Assembly: GCA_018907035.1 (NCBI GenBank)
Contig: JACCIC010000123.1
Span: 496,001 to 560,000 of the forward strand
Source of the DNA: Sycobia sp. Sy_11
Taxonomy: Eukaryota > Arthropoda > Insecta > Hymenoptera > Epichrysomallidae
Length of the DNA: 64,000 bases
Direction of reading: 5' to 3'
Positions 1 through 11,264 of the stretch are shown piece after piece. A program made the translations under genes and the position numbers. Below the pieces are notes generated by a model. The model had not been told where the DNA came from. It worked only from the letters and a program-made list of their open reading frames with translations, and did no database searches. Position 1 is the first letter of the stretch. Every line of letters begins with the position of its first letter.

Positions 1-255
1 CACCTAGTGGCCGCTGGTGAAACTGATTGTTCAAACCATTAACTTAATTTATTGAGGAAAGTTAAATGATTTTCAATAAAAAACATAGCCTATGTCCTTC
101 CCAAGCTAATATAGAATCTACATGTCAAATTTCAGAACAATGGCTTCAGTAGTTTTTTCGGTTATCGCGTACAAACAAAAACACGTTTTGTCTTTATAAA
201 TTAGTATGAGTATGATATGATATGATATGGCATGATATGAAGTATGATATGATAT

Positions 256-298
<43 letters not shown>

Positions 299-300
299 AT
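1..300 (-). mobile_element. Helitron 5'-terminal fragment
   Basis: This stretch is the reverse complement of about 9283-9510, with only scattered mismatches. On the minus strand it reads as a run of ATATC units, then ACTAATTTATAAAGAC, then a segment ending in an 'actgaaccgattgttctgaaatt'-type motif, which I know from the 5' ends of insect Helitrons. No coding sequence survives. The window edge cuts it at a copy of the motif CACCTAGTGG, which also occurs at 9497-9506 in the other orientation. A (GT)n tract at 261-296 abuts its outer end. Assignment to Helitron is inference from motif similarity. Confidence 0.55.
261..296. repeat. (GT)18 microsatellite
   Basis: Uninterrupted GT dinucleotide run abutting the Helitron-like 5' end. 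Confidence 0.95.
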
Positions 301-359
301 AAATATATCGTTATCAAGTCTTATATGTATATAGTTTGCACTTAGTGCAAAATGATTTT

Positions 360-980
360 AAATTATTAAATATTTTTTATTGGTCTTACAGTCCAATCAA
401 TTCAATCTAAAAATAAAAATAAAAATAAAAATAAATATAAAAATAAAAATAAAATAAAAATTAAAATAAAAATTAAATTAAAAATTAAATTAAAATTATA
501 ATGACAGTCAGACTGTCCTTGTTTACATTCACCCCCGTAGACTAATCTGAAAATAAAATATTAGCTGAAAAAATTCTTTGTTAGTAAAGTGCAGTCTGAC
601 TGTCCCCAACACCCTTACCTCAATGAAGATCTGTTTAACGTTTCGAGCTCGCTAGGGCTCGGGGACATCAGGGGTTAAACTAGAAGGATAAAAAAGGACT
701 AAACTAGGATTAAGCTCGAAACGTTGGACAGATCTTCAATTAGGTAAGGGTGTTGGGGACAATCAGACTGCACTTTACTAACAAAGAATTTTTTCAGCTA
801 ATATTTTATTTTCAGATTAGTCTACGGGGGTGAATGTAAACAAGGACAGTCTGACTGTCATTATAATTTTAATTTAATTTTTAATTTAATTTTTATTTTT
901 AATTTTAATTTTATTTTTATTTTTATTTTTAGATTGAATTGATTGGACTGTAAGACCAATAAAAAAATATTTATTAATTT
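360..980. mobile_element. Foldback (long inverted repeat) element FB1
   Basis: The arms 360-650 and 711-980 are near-perfect reverse complements, apart from length differences in a low-complexity AAAAT/AAATTA tract. They enclose a loop of about 60 bp. The arms begin with AAATTATTAAATATTTTTTA, followed by TTGGTCTTACAGTCC, and contain ATGACAGTCAGACTGTCC and GTTTACATTCACCCCCGTAG. There is no ORF. The layout is that of a foldback element or long-TIR MITE. A diverged relative lies at 45430-45935. I could not fix a target duplication with confidence. Confidence 0.8.
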
Positions 981-1657
981 ATATATGGGCAGTCGACATA
1001 AGTACAATTAAATTGTTTCAAAATGATTTTATTGAGAAATGTATTTTTCAGTTTTCAATGTAATATTAATGAAAATTGCTGTTTTTCTCAATAGATGTAT
1101 AAGAAAAGAAATATGACAGTTGCATGCCGATTATTTAAACTCTGTCAAAGTTTCGGTTATCGACTAATATATACCGATATATTTAATATTTTAATTATTT
1201 TATAATAAATCTATGAATATATAAGTATTATTACATAGTGGAAAAGAAATGCTTAAGATTTTCCAAACTACCAAATGGTACTGAAGGAAAACGTTATGAA
1301 AATTTTTAGCAAGATACATGGGAATGATTTGAATTTATTAGTTAAATTGAATTGACATAGTGACATAATGACATATTATTGTAATAGTAAAATGTAAAAA
1401 TAAAACAAAACTACCCTTTGCATATCTACGCTAAATCATAAAATCGTAAAGAAAGCTATACTAGGATATGTATTTTTTTAATATGTCCATACTGTCATGA
1501 ATATTTTATAATGTGACAATGTTATTTTCAGTAAAGAATAAAACTGTGAGAAAAATATGAATGGTAAATTATGTTAAACAAGTTAAAAATTCACAAAATC
1601 GAAGATAAATATTTAGAAGAATAATTTTATAATTTAAGACTTAGAAATGAGAGAGAA

Positions 1658-1714
<57 letters not shown>

Positions 1715-2237
1715 AAGATATTCAACTTTGAGAAGAATTAGAATTAAAAAATTGAAATCTTCTGTTTGGTTTGGATAATCCACGGGTATAGGAGATTGTA
1801 TAAAAATATGAGACATAGAAAAATTTTGAATTGACGTACCTATGTATCGTATATGTCTTTTGAAATAATAAAATAGCTTTATATTATGTTTATATCAATT
1901 TTTTGGACATATATTGCAGTTTGTATGTATGATAAAAAATTTATTATTCAACTGATGGGTTTGATTTCTCATTTGCTACATATTGTTTATTCAAGCATAT
2001 GTTTAATGTAGGCATTATAAAAATCATTATTTGTGGAGTAAATAATAAATGCTTATGGTTCCAGTGAATAGGTATAAGAATACAATGATAAGTATTGTCC
2101 CGAGGTGAACGCAATTTTTCATTATTATCAGGATTGCGTGAAAACGCCTTCAGGCAAAAGATACAAAGCCAAAGATTAACCATTATGATGATCCTGCTTT
2201 TATAAGTATACAGAATACACATCAAAAGCTTATACAC

Positions 2238-2305
<68 letters not shown>

Positions 2306-2440
2306 AAGAGGACTGCTGCGTTCGTCTCGAGAAATTCGGTCGAGGCTATCAATATGAAAAGTTTTGCTGCGTAACAGAACAAAAAACAAAAATAAGTAAC
2401 GCAACCCGTTAAGTCAACAAAGAAAGCTCATTTGCACAAA
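981..2440. other. AT-rich spacer with two (TA)n tracts
   Basis: No gene recognised. It holds long (TA)n microsatellites at about 1661-1709 and 2241-2300. The short open frames across them are repeat translations (tyrosine-isoleucine runs) and are not genes. Confidence 0.7.
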
Positions 2441-2641
2441 TATTCATCCTGTTCCATGATAGATTCTGACCGCGAGTTCCGAGTGGTCACGACACGGTGT
2501 TGCGCGCCAAACGCAATTGAGCCCCCTCAAAGGTTGTCCAAGGTTGTCCAAGCCTACATTCATCGGCTTAAAATCTTCCAATGATGCGCTGTCGTACGTG
2601 TGTCAAGGAGTCGCGTGATGGATGAAAAAAAACGCGCGTGC

Positions 2642-2697
<56 letters not shown>

Positions 2698-3200
2698 CCT
2701 ATAGTGTCTATAGAGAAGGCCCCGCTTTCATCCGCGCGGCGGGCGGCCGAAGTCAAGCGGCTCGTAATCCCGAAGTCGGGAAGGTCATCACGGCGGTACC
2801 CGTGCCCGTGGCACGGGCCGGGCGGATTAAATTAATTCGATTAATAGATGCGCCGTCTCGGCTTCCCCAGCAGCGCCGTTGTCGGAGTCCTGCTCTATAG
2901 CTTCATCCGCACTCGCACAGCTTCCTTTCGTCGATTTTTATCGCGCGCGACCGAAGAATATGTCGCGTGTCGTGCATGCGTGTGTGTAGCATAGCTGCGC
3001 ATCTGTAACGTATACAGAAAAATTCAGGGTTTTATTTACGGCGCATTAGGAGCCGATTTCGGGACTCGTTCGGCTTTCGATGCTGTTGCTGATGTAGCTG
3101 ACATGCGAGGATTGCGCCAGATTGCGCTCTCGCCTGTTTGTGAGCGCCTGTTTCATTGTCTAGCGCATAGTTAATGGCCAACGATTTTTTTAAATTAGGT
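2441..3200. promoter_or_regulatory. CpG-rich pocket, possible host promoter or untranslated exon
   Basis: Composition changes sharply here from AT-rich to CpG-rich, with many CG dinucleotides (CGCGCG, GGGCGGCCG, TCGCGCGCGACCG), interrupted by a (TA)n tract at 2643-2693. A short perfect hairpin, CCCGTGCC-CGT-GGCACGGG, lies at 2799-2817. I see no credible ORF or known TE motif. In insect genomes such pockets often mark promoters or 5' UTR exons of conserved genes, which is the only basis for this label. Confidence 0.3.
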
Positions 3201-3646
3201 CTCCTTCATGAGGTGAAATAGCTAGAGTCCGACTGTGCTGTGCGGGGCTACTAAAGCGAAGGCCAACTAGGAATCGATTTCCAAGCTTCTGGTTTTCTTA
3301 TTTTACAATCTACTCTACCATATAGTTTATAGCCTATGGGTTTTCGAAGAATTCTTGGGAAAAGTATGTGTAATAATGTATTTAATAAAAAGTTACGTAT
3401 GATTAAAGAGCTAGTGGTGTAGCAAGACGTGTTCCAGCTCGGTTTCCACACTAATACGGACCACCACAGTGGCCCTGGACTCTCTTTTAATACATTTTCA
3501 TTACGATTCAAAAAACTCTAATCTGAAAAAATTGTAACAATCAGACCAATATAAAAAAACACCGAAATCTCATAATTATTTAAGAACGGATTATCGTTTT
3601 TACAAGTAGTTTTACGTTTTCTTTCTCAAAATCAAAAGTGAAAGAT

Positions 3647-3702
<56 letters not shown>

Positions 3703-3739
3703 CAATATTCTGGTATGGTTCTGTATATTTTTTTATTTG
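3201..3739. other. Unassigned spacer with a (TA)n tract
   Basis: No recognised gene. An 86-codon open frame on the minus strand (3251-3511) matches nothing I recognise. A (TA)n microsatellite covers about 3653-3700. Confidence 0.5.
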
Positions 3740-3873
3740 TCATAATAAAATGAGAGCAAATGAAAAGCACGAGGAGAGGAGGAAGAAATCGAGGACAAGC
3801 CCGTGGAATTTCGCACGCGGAACAGCCCAGTGTGTGCCGTCGTTCTTTCATTGCATATATTTGTTCATATATG

Positions 3874-3930
<57 letters not shown>

Positions 3931-4231
3931 TATTTATGCCTGTGTATGTTTATGTATACATTTATGTATATATGTATGTATGTATGTATATAAGTAACTT
4001 GTTTGTATATAAGTATCTATATATGCATAAAAACATAAGGGACTACTTGTGTGCATATCTCTCTCTTTCTCTCTCTTGACTCCTTTGGCCACGGCAACAG
4101 CCTCCCATGTATATACATCCTTTGTCCATTCGTCTATTCTCTCGTGCTTGGGCAGACACCGCTGCATGCTCTCACCTCAGCAACATCATTTCATTTTTTC
4201 ATTCTGGTTCCTGTGTAGTGCATCTCTCTCG

Positions 4232-4294
<63 letters not shown>

Positions 4295-4487
4295 TCTCTT
4301 CGTCTTTCGCAGTTCCTCTCTTCTTACTGCGCATCCGCGGAGAGAAATCACCGAGCGCGCGCACAATCTAGCAGCGCGACGGCACTACGGCAGCATCACG
4401 GCAGCAGGAAAAAGAAAGGCACGAGCGAGGCAGCAGGAAAGAAGCAGAGCGATGAGAAGGAAGGAGAGAGGGTAAGCGAAGAATGAG

Positions 4488-4549
<62 letters not shown>

Positions 4550-4990
4550 GAAATCTGCATGAATGAAACTGACGGCATATGCGTGGCTCCGTTTAAAACT
4601 CCGTTCGGGTGCTGAGCTCTATAAGAGGTCTTCTTCCCTCTCGTATTCTGTCCGTATATTTTTTTCTTCTCTTCCTCCTCTTCCTCTTTCACCCTCTTTC
4701 TATCGCTCTCTCTCTCTCTCTCTTTCCCTCTCACCTTTGCTTCGTGTTGACCGTCCGCCAGAGATTCGGATTAAGATAATGCCCTTTAATTTCTGATCCG
4801 TTCATTTTTCTATTTTTTGTTTCTCGGGAATTTGCACATGCGCGTGTGGACTCATGAGAAATCTTCCGCTGCACCGCCACCGTCGCCTATATACTGACTC
4901 GCAGGAATTTTCGAATAAAATGTCAGAATTTCGCTGGTCAAAGGATATATATATATATATACATATTGTTTGAGAATTTGGAATCGCGAA
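3740..4990 (+). promoter_or_regulatory. Microsatellite cluster with a second CpG/GA-rich pocket
   Basis: Tracts present: (GT)n about 3876-3928, (CT)n about 4219-4290, GATA units at 4487-4504, (GA)n about 4503-4546 and (CT)n about 4706-4724. Between them 4310-4480 is CpG- and GA-rich and ends in a good splice-donor match, GG|GTAAGC, at 4472. That would suit a plus-strand 5' UTR exon, but I found no partner acceptor or coding exon, so this is only a candidate. The low-complexity serine/leucine open frames here are repeat translations. Confidence 0.25.
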
Positions 4991-5051
4991 TTGATGTAAA
5001 CCGAAGAGCGGTAGGAATCAGTACCGACCGAATAGCTATATATACGAGTAC

Positions 5052-5062
<11 letters not shown>

Positions 5063-5144
<82 letters not shown>
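5063..5144. repeat. (GT)n microsatellite, about 40 units
   Basis: Pure GT run, one of the longest perfect dinucleotide tracts in the window. Confidence 0.95.
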
Positions 5145-5146
<2 letters not shown>

Positions 5147-7163
5147 GTAAACTTAATTATTTATTATTTAATATACGTATTTCGATATCTACAATAATAC
5201 TTATATTTATTGTGATTATATACAAGGCTGCATTTTATTATAGAAAAATAGGCCACCTTCAACTAATGCTAAAAGTTCCATTATTTCTTATAAAAATTTA
5301 ATAATAATAATATGCACTTGTTTGTTTATAAACAAATTCAAATGTTTTATTTCTATTCTTTCATTTTTTTGTGATGAAAATAAAACTATTACATTAACAT
5401 TGATATATTTTGTAAAATTTGATTTTCAAGGATTTCGTGTTATACTCCGCGTATTGAAACGCTGGCTGTAATAGTCACAGAATAAGTACATTTTTTGATT
5501 TGTAAACCCACTCGTGAACAATGTATTTTTGACGCGTTTCGGTGACTACATGTGTATACCAAATGCATTCTATTTATAAAATGAAACCTATACATGCAAT
5601 TCAAATGAGTATAAAAATCTCCAGGGAAATTTTGTCGAACATGATTCTTATGTACTTTTTGCATTATTTATAAAGTTGTTAAGAAGGAATTTCATTACAG
5701 CTTATGACATGTTCTAAGTATTATTTATTGCAACATGTATGATACAGCTGAAAATAAAAGTAAATACCCAAGGTTATATTTACTTCATTATTGTTGATAA
5801 CTTTAGTATCTCCGACCGAGATCATATAACATGTTTTTATTACTTTTCAGTCATGAATTTTTTTTTAATTTTTTAAAAAAATTTATTTGAACTACATTTT
5901 TAGATACAGTAAGAGAAAATTGAACTATTTGATATTTTCAAAGAACAAATAGGAAAACTAAACCTTTTTTATCTTGGTTGATCTAATTCAAATTAAGCAG
6001 TACACGATAAATTTTAGTAAAACACGATAGTGTATGGAAGTAGAAATTTTGTTCCCTTTATAATTATACCTGCCATGGTTCACCAAACAAAGTTATGTAA
6101 CTAATATTGAATTCCAAACTTAATGCTTCTTAACAAATTTGATTTGTAAATATTTGTTTTAAAATTACTTTCTACTATAAATATAAATTTTTTTGAAAGA
6201 ATAAATTGTTAATTATACGAGTACATTGACGTTTCCACTTTCCTTTTATTACAATACAAAAATCTGCTCTTCAAATAAATAAATTTACTCTTAAAATCTT
6301 CGTTAAAATTAAAGAAAACTAATCTACTACATTGCAAAATCCAAGACAGACTCGTTCGGCGAATGACAGGCAAATGCTCGTTAGAAAAAAAATTCTAAAA
6401 TCTTATTCAATCAACCGGCTTCGAATATTCTAATTTCACAGGCACAGACATTCTGCAGTATGCAACAAAAAAGGACAGATGAGGAGGTAGGAAGGGGGCG
6501 AATACGCCGCGGGAGGATAAAAAGTTTATTAAAAGATTCCTGAATGAAAATCGAATCTCACCGCTTCGTTACTCAGCTCTTTCCATCTCCTTCCCCCGTG
6601 CGCCACCCACGACATTCCTGCAGCCATCAAATGAACGCTGGGGCGCGCTAGCGAAGGGGTTCACGAAATTGTTTGGCGCATATATATATATAGTCTGCGT
6701 ACTCGCTATATACGCATAGCTCTCCCAGTCGACGATTCGAGGGGCCTGTGCCATCGTCGTTGACGCTATTGTCAATGCTTTCGTCGACATAATGAGCGTC
6801 CGAAAAATTGCTCTGAGAAGGAAAGCGACGAGATCGCTCGAAAAATAATTTCAGTGCGCGTGTGGCAGCGATCTCTGCTAGGTTCTCCGTTGATGCAGAC
6901 TCTGTACCCCGGAATTCTTTATTAAGTATTGTCATAAAATAAACATATATTATAATACTTTTCGTTTACTTGTTCTTATATTTTATCAGGAATATAGCCG
7001 TTATTGCCACTTTTGCATTTTCCATAGTATATCATATCTTAATATTTAGGTAGACATGGTGAGATTGGCTAAGGCTATGCTGCAGACAACTTCATTTAAT
7101 AGTGGACCTTAAGAGTGATGCATACGCCGATCGAAGCGCGATGCTGAACTACCAGAACAGAAG
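5145..7163. other. AT-rich spacer; a small CpG-richer patch near 6.5-6.9 kb
   Basis: I see no gene or transposon motif. The patch 6480-6910 is richer in CG and holds a 95-codon minus-strand open frame (6648-6935) without recognisable domains and with a (TA)n run inside. I treat it as non-coding. Confidence 0.5.
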
Positions 7164-7525
7164 TAAATTTACTTTGACGTCTCATTCCCTGAATTTTAAT
7201 TGTAAAAAAGTTAAAAAAAATTTTTTATAAATCTTTAGACGTGCCTACAAGTGGCGAAATTTTCTTAGAGTGAATAAAATTTCTCTAAGTAGGTTAACAT
7301 TTTTCTAAGTAGGTTAAAAAAAAAATAAAGAAATTTTGTACAAATTTGTCTTCTGTTCCACGTGGTGCTAGTGCTTTTAAAGAAAATATTTATTATAAAT
7401 TTTCGATGACATTTACATAGATAATTTGAGTGTCGCCACTTATAGGACAAAATAATAAATCAAATAAAATTTGTTTCACTGTTCTCAGTATTGTATAAAC
7501 AAAATGAGACGTCGAAGTAAATTTA
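7164..7525. mobile_element. Short inverted-repeat element (MITE-like)
   Basis: The ends TAAATTTACTTTGACGTCTC (left) and, reversed, TAAATTTACTTCGACGTCTC (right) are inverted repeats with one mismatch. A second inverted match lies further in: CCTACAAGTGGCGA near 7242 against CCTATAAGTGGCGA, reversed, near 7433-7446. Total length is 362 bp with no coding capacity. Both ends begin with TA, which would suit a Tc1/mariner-type TA target, but this is inference. Confidence 0.6.
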
Positions 7526-7798
7526 TAATGCACGAAATTCCCTGCAACTGATAATCACTATTTCTCTAGATAAAAAAGAGAGAAATTTAGTCTTGGCATA
7601 TTCGAAGAGATGTCGCAGCAAGCAGCAGTCAGTGCCGTACATATATTATCGAAATAAAAAGAACCCTGATGCTTATTGTAATATTTTAAATTCATATTTT
7701 ACGTAAGTAATTATAAAAGAAAATTAGGCGATACAACTAAATATGTGTAGATAATATTTTATCTTATGCATTTACTGTAGTTTTTACATATATGTATA

Positions 7799-7836
<38 letters not shown>
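7526..7836. other. AT-rich spacer ending in (TA)n
   Basis: No gene seen. A (TA)n tract at 7803-7834 directly precedes the next Helitron-like terminus. Confidence 0.6.
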
Positions 7837-7838
<2 letters not shown>

Positions 7839-7955
7839 ATCATATCATATCATATCATACACATATACTAATTTATAAAAACAAAGCGTATTTTTGTTTA
7901 TAAACGATAACCGAAGAAACTACTGAACCAATTGTTCTGAAATTGGATTGTCAGA
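7837..7955 (+). mobile_element. Helitron 5'-terminal fragment (second copy)
   Basis: Same arrangement as 9283-9400: repeated ATATC units, then ACTAATTTATAAAAACAAAG, a GATAACCGAAGAAAC segment, and the ACTGAACCAATTGTTCTG motif. The similarity stops abruptly at about 7953, where a different, coding-like sequence begins. It is preceded by (TA)n. Confidence 0.55.
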
Positions 7956-7959
7956 CCCA

Positions 7960-8312
7960 CCCTCAAGCGCAATCTAGAGGCTTCAAGATTCCGTTGGACC
8001 TCTTCGTCATGCTCCAGTGACTCCAACGGATGCCTTTCTTCTCCATCAGCCGTTGAGTCTAGCCAGGAGGGATCACCCTAGGCAATAATCCTTTCAATGA
8101 AGGATTTCCTGGCTGAATCATGCTTAAGGAAAACACGACCCGGATCTTCTTCTTTTTCTTCGACAAAATCATTCTGGTCATATTCTACCTCTAGCCATTT
8201 CTTTATTCTGCGAAGCCGGTCAAATATAGTACCATCGCTTCGCAGAGACAGCTGATGGAGGTAATCATCAACTTTACCTCCCGCTAAATATAAGCACCAT
8301 TAGTCGACCGGA
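7960..8312 (-). pseudogene. Unrecognised coding-like remnant inside the Helitron 5' end
   Basis: Read on the minus strand from 8312, this gives about 110 codons with one in-frame TAG near 8077. The composition is protein-like and unlike the surrounding AT-rich DNA: mixed hydrophobic and charged residues, motifs such as WCLYLAGGK, LRSDGTIFDRLRRIKKW and an acidic EEKEEDPGR. I do not recognise the family. A retroelement gag or a host exon are both possible. It lies directly against a Helitron 5' terminus, where Helitrons are known to carry captured gene fragments. That position, not homology, is the reason to note it. Confidence 0.35.
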
Positions 8313-8739
8313 GTCGACGGTGTTTTAAAGAAGGAAGAGGATGATCGTTTGGCTATGTTGTAAAAAAAAGATACCTAGTTACAGTGATAATGTGGAGGGA
8401 AACTCAAAATGTGTTGCTTTTCTTTGTATAGAGGGACCTACTAAAAAAAAATAGGTGCTCTCTATAACCTAAAGGAAATAATAAAAATACAATATAAAAT
8501 ATTTCTTACCTAACACAATTTGAGTTCCTCAGTGTTCGTGAGGTGACTCCTTTTTGGGGAAATATGAAATTAACTTTATTGCCTTATATGGCATGCCTGA
8601 GGTGTTATCCTGGTCTTTGATTTTATTGTATTTAATTTTATTGGAGTTTTCTGTTCGGTTTTTAACGACTTCTACGGGGAATTTCGTGTATATTTGGTGA
8701 TAAACAATGTCCATGTATGTCAGTACGACATCTATGAAA
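8313..8739. other. Spacer, nothing recognised
   Basis: No element or gene signal; a 61-codon minus-strand open frame (8529-8714) has no recognisable feature. Confidence 0.5.
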
Positions 8740-8960
8740 ACATTCGTATTCTATCATACGAACACCCACACTCCCAGTAAAAGTCGTTCCAGGATACCTG
8801 GACATTGTATTCTATCTTCTCAATACAAAACTCTCTATAGCAGTCGTCCCGAGACATTTCCTATAGTCCGAACACGATATTCTCCGAAAACGTTGTCTCG
8901 AGACACCGGACATTTTTTCCTACCGCTAGAATTCGAAAGTACAATTTTCTCCATCGAAGC
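8740..8960. repeat. Diverged tandem array of a ~60-bp unit
   Basis: Three imperfect units share a core of ACTCYC, then AGTCGTCCCGAGACA, then CGGACATT and TCCGAACAYGAT in a fixed order. Units begin near 8770, 8830 and 8880. The same unit occurs on the opposite strand twice inside each of the repeats at 41148-41458 and 48768-49068. I know no name for it. Confidence 0.45.
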
Positions 8961-8971
8961 CATATTTAATA

Positions 8972-9011
<40 letters not shown>

Positions 9012-9016
<5 letters not shown>

Positions 9017-9271
9017 TGTATAAAATCGTCGGCAAAATATCAACTTTTTAAAGTGGACGCTACATTAAGCAGCATTTTATACAGAAGCGACGATAGGTAA
9101 ATTACGATCAATTATTTATAGAAATATATATAGTATGTGTATTATACTATATATACATATATAATATATATATGTATATATAGTACTTTTTACTTAGATA
9201 TTATTGAATTGTTTATGAAATCGGTTAAATTATTATCTCGAGCGAAGACGAGTCGGGGTATGCTATTATAT
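9012..9271 (+). mobile_element. Helitron 3'-terminal fragment
   Basis: This is the inverted counterpart of 11868-12090: the segment around TATAAAATCGTCGGCAAAAT through CGACGATAGGTAAATTACG pairs with the second copy. It ends in CTCGAGCGAAGACGAG, a short hairpin, followed about 12 nt later by GCTATT. That is a slightly mutated form of the Helitron 3' signature (hairpin, then CTRRT). It is followed at once by (TA)n and by another Helitron-like 5' end, so two elements stand head to tail. Confidence 0.6.
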
Positions 9272-9282
9272 ATATATATATA

Positions 9283-9570
9283 TCATATCATATCATATCA
9301 TACTAATTTATAAAGACAAAGCGTGTTTTTGTTTGTACAGGATAGCCGAAAAAAAATACTGAACCGATTGTTCTGAAATTTGGCAATATAGATTCTATAT
9401 TAGCTTGGGAAGGACATAGGCTGTTTTTTATTGAAAATCATTTAACTTTCCTCAATAAATTAAGTTAATGGTTTTAACAATCAGTTTCACCAGCGACCAC
9501 TAGGTGGCGTCTTGAATCAGGAACACCAATTCAAAGTAGTTCGCTTAAAGTATTAATACCAGGCTAGCTG
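9283..9570 (+). mobile_element. Helitron 5'-terminal fragment (third copy)
   Basis: Reverse-complement twin of the first 300 bases of the window. It begins with four ATATC-type units and ACTAATTTATAAAGAC and includes CCACTAGGTGGCG. The Jockey-like element at 9585 is inserted just downstream, so the rest of this copy is split or lost. Confidence 0.55.
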
Positions 9571-9584
9571 AAACGAATGTTCAT
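9571..9584. repeat. Left target-site duplication of the Jockey-like element
   Basis: AAACGAATGTTCAT here matches AACGAATGTTCAT at 11461-11473, directly after the element's poly(A). The 13-bp direct repeat fits a non-LTR retrotransposon insertion. Confidence 0.85.
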
Positions 9585-9599
9585 CCCTAAGCGACCCTC

Positions 9600-10624
9600 G
9601 GGTTATCTGTGCACTGAGCTCAGACCACAGCCCGGTGATCCTTGCCTTCCATGCATCACACATCTCTCTCCCGTCACACACAGAACACATTGACTGGCTA
9701 CATCTCAAATTCAACCTAGAGACATCAGCCGTTCGATGCAGACCCATATTTTCGATCTCTCAAATCGAGGAAGAGATCACCTCCCTGTCTAATGACATTA
9801 CCCACGCTGTTAGAATCACTACATTCTCCCGCCCTCCACAGGGCACTAATAATACCCTCCCCGACGGTATTTTGAAGCTAATTAAGCAAAAGAATAGAAT
9901 CCGGAAGAAATGGCAACATCTTAGAACTCCACTTCTTAAAACCCAACTCAAATCCTCACAAAGGGACATCCACTCTCGGATAAACAAGCTACGAAACAGC
10001 CGCTTCAACGATTTCATAACTGAAGCCGAAACTCACCCCAAAAACGTCTGGAAGGTGATAAAATCTATACGAGGCAGTCGCCCTTGCCTTCCACCACTCA
10101 AGCAAAATGGGCAAACCTTCTCACTCGCTGAAGAAAAGGCCGAGATCTTCGCATCATCTCTCAGCAATCAGTGCTCACCTCTACCCATCGCACCAGAACT
10201 CTCACGCTTTCATGAGCATGTCACCCAGACAGCTCAACACTTCCTCCCTTCAAACAGGGACATCACCCCTACCTCTCCCAAAGAGATACGCGACATCATT
10301 CACAGTCTTCAAAACAAGCAAGTCCCTGGTGTTGACAAAATCAATAACAACACACTAAAAATCCTCCCCCACAAACACATCATGTCCATCTGCAATATCG
10401 TAAACGCAATGATGAGACATCAATACTTTCCCAAGGCCTGGAAAACGGCCATAGTGGTCTGTCTTCCAAAAGCCGGGAAGCCCCTCAACGACCCCGCAAG
10501 CTATCGTCCCATCAGTCTTCTAAACTTCCTAAGCAAAGTGGCCGAAAGCGTTATCCTAAAACGCCTCTCCACCTCGGTCACCAGAAAAAACCTCATACCT
10601 GACTGTCAGCATGGGTTCCCGTAA
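9600..10624 (+). pseudogene. Jockey-like ORF2, endonuclease end to RT fingers
   Basis: The frame opens inside the endonuclease with the conserved SSDHSPV motif (second catalytic His region). A spacer of about 150 residues follows, then the RT start: PGVDKINN, KAWKTAIVVCLPKAGKPLNDPASYRPISLL and a truncated CQHGF. These are the RT1-RT3 blocks typical of the Jockey group (quoted in part). The frame runs into a stop at 10622-10624. The catalytic palm blocks with the YADD box are missing because an internal deletion joins QHGF directly to the thumb region. No start codon of its own exists; the 5' end is truncated. Confidence 0.75.
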
Positions 10625-11150
10625 AAACCGTACCCCTCCAAAAATAACGATCAAAGGCTCCTCCATCCCGTGGAGCCAATCGGTCAAATACCTCGGAGTG
10701 ACGTTCGACAGGAACCTATCCTGCAACAAACACCTCCGCCTCACCAGGAGCAAAATGCTAGAAGCCTTCTTAAAGCTCAAACCTTTCTTCCATAGCAAAA
10801 CCCTGTCACCCAGAACAAAGGCCAGAGCCTTCTCCGCCATCATCAGGAGCATTGCCACATACGCCATCCCCATCTGGGGGTCCATCCCCCTAGAAAGACT
10901 TCAGCGACTCCAAGGCACCTACATGAGGCTGCTGCGCCCTTCCCTGAACACCCCTTGGTACATAAGGAACACACAAGTACTTAAGGAAACTAACCTACTT
11001 GCTCTCAACGATTATGCGAACAAATTCGCCAAAAATCTGAGAGATTCAATTAAACAGCACCCGAAGTCAGGAATCCAATCCCTGAGTAGTATCCGCCCTA
11101 AATCGATGGATCGCTACAGGAGGCCTTGCCATCTGATCAGCGATCCGTAA
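10611..11150 (+). pseudogene. Jockey-like ORF2, thumb and C-terminal part
   Basis: This piece is shifted in frame relative to the previous one. It starts with the sequence that normally follows the RT active site: a PKITIKG segment, then VKYLGVTFDRNLS, a hallmark just downstream of YADD. A helical region ending in AIPIWGS follows, then the C-terminal NTPWYIRN motif found in many insect Jockey elements. The stop is at 11148-11150. The deletion joint lies at about 10615-10625. The encoded enzyme cannot be functional. Confidence 0.75.
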
Positions 11151-11264
11151 CCCCATCAGTCACTTCCGGCGACTCCGTGCTTCGTTTTCGTACGTAAGCC
11201 TCTACCCCCAAGAAGGCAGAGCCCGTAAACTCACCAATTCCTCCCCTATCCACATCCCACTCCT

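Noticed and set aside
2799..2817. CCCGTGCC-CGT-GGCACGGG hairpin as a terminator or structured RNA
   Set aside because: A single short hairpin in CpG-rich DNA can arise by chance and has no related copy or transcript context.
1634..2900. Open frames of Tyr-Ile runs across (TA)n tracts
   Set aside because: They are translations of microsatellites in several frames, with no protein features outside the repeat.
3251..3511. 86-codon minus-strand frame as a transposase fragment
   Set aside because: I could not match it to any motif of a known transposase or retroelement.
3750..5301. Cys-Val and Ser-Leu rich open frames of up to 145 codons
   Set aside because: They come from (GT)n and (CT)n tracts; no conserved domain, and frames exist on both strands.
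6569..6935. 95- and 73-codon minus-strand frames as a host exon
   Set aside because: No recognisable domain, the two frames overlap each other, and they contain a TA run.
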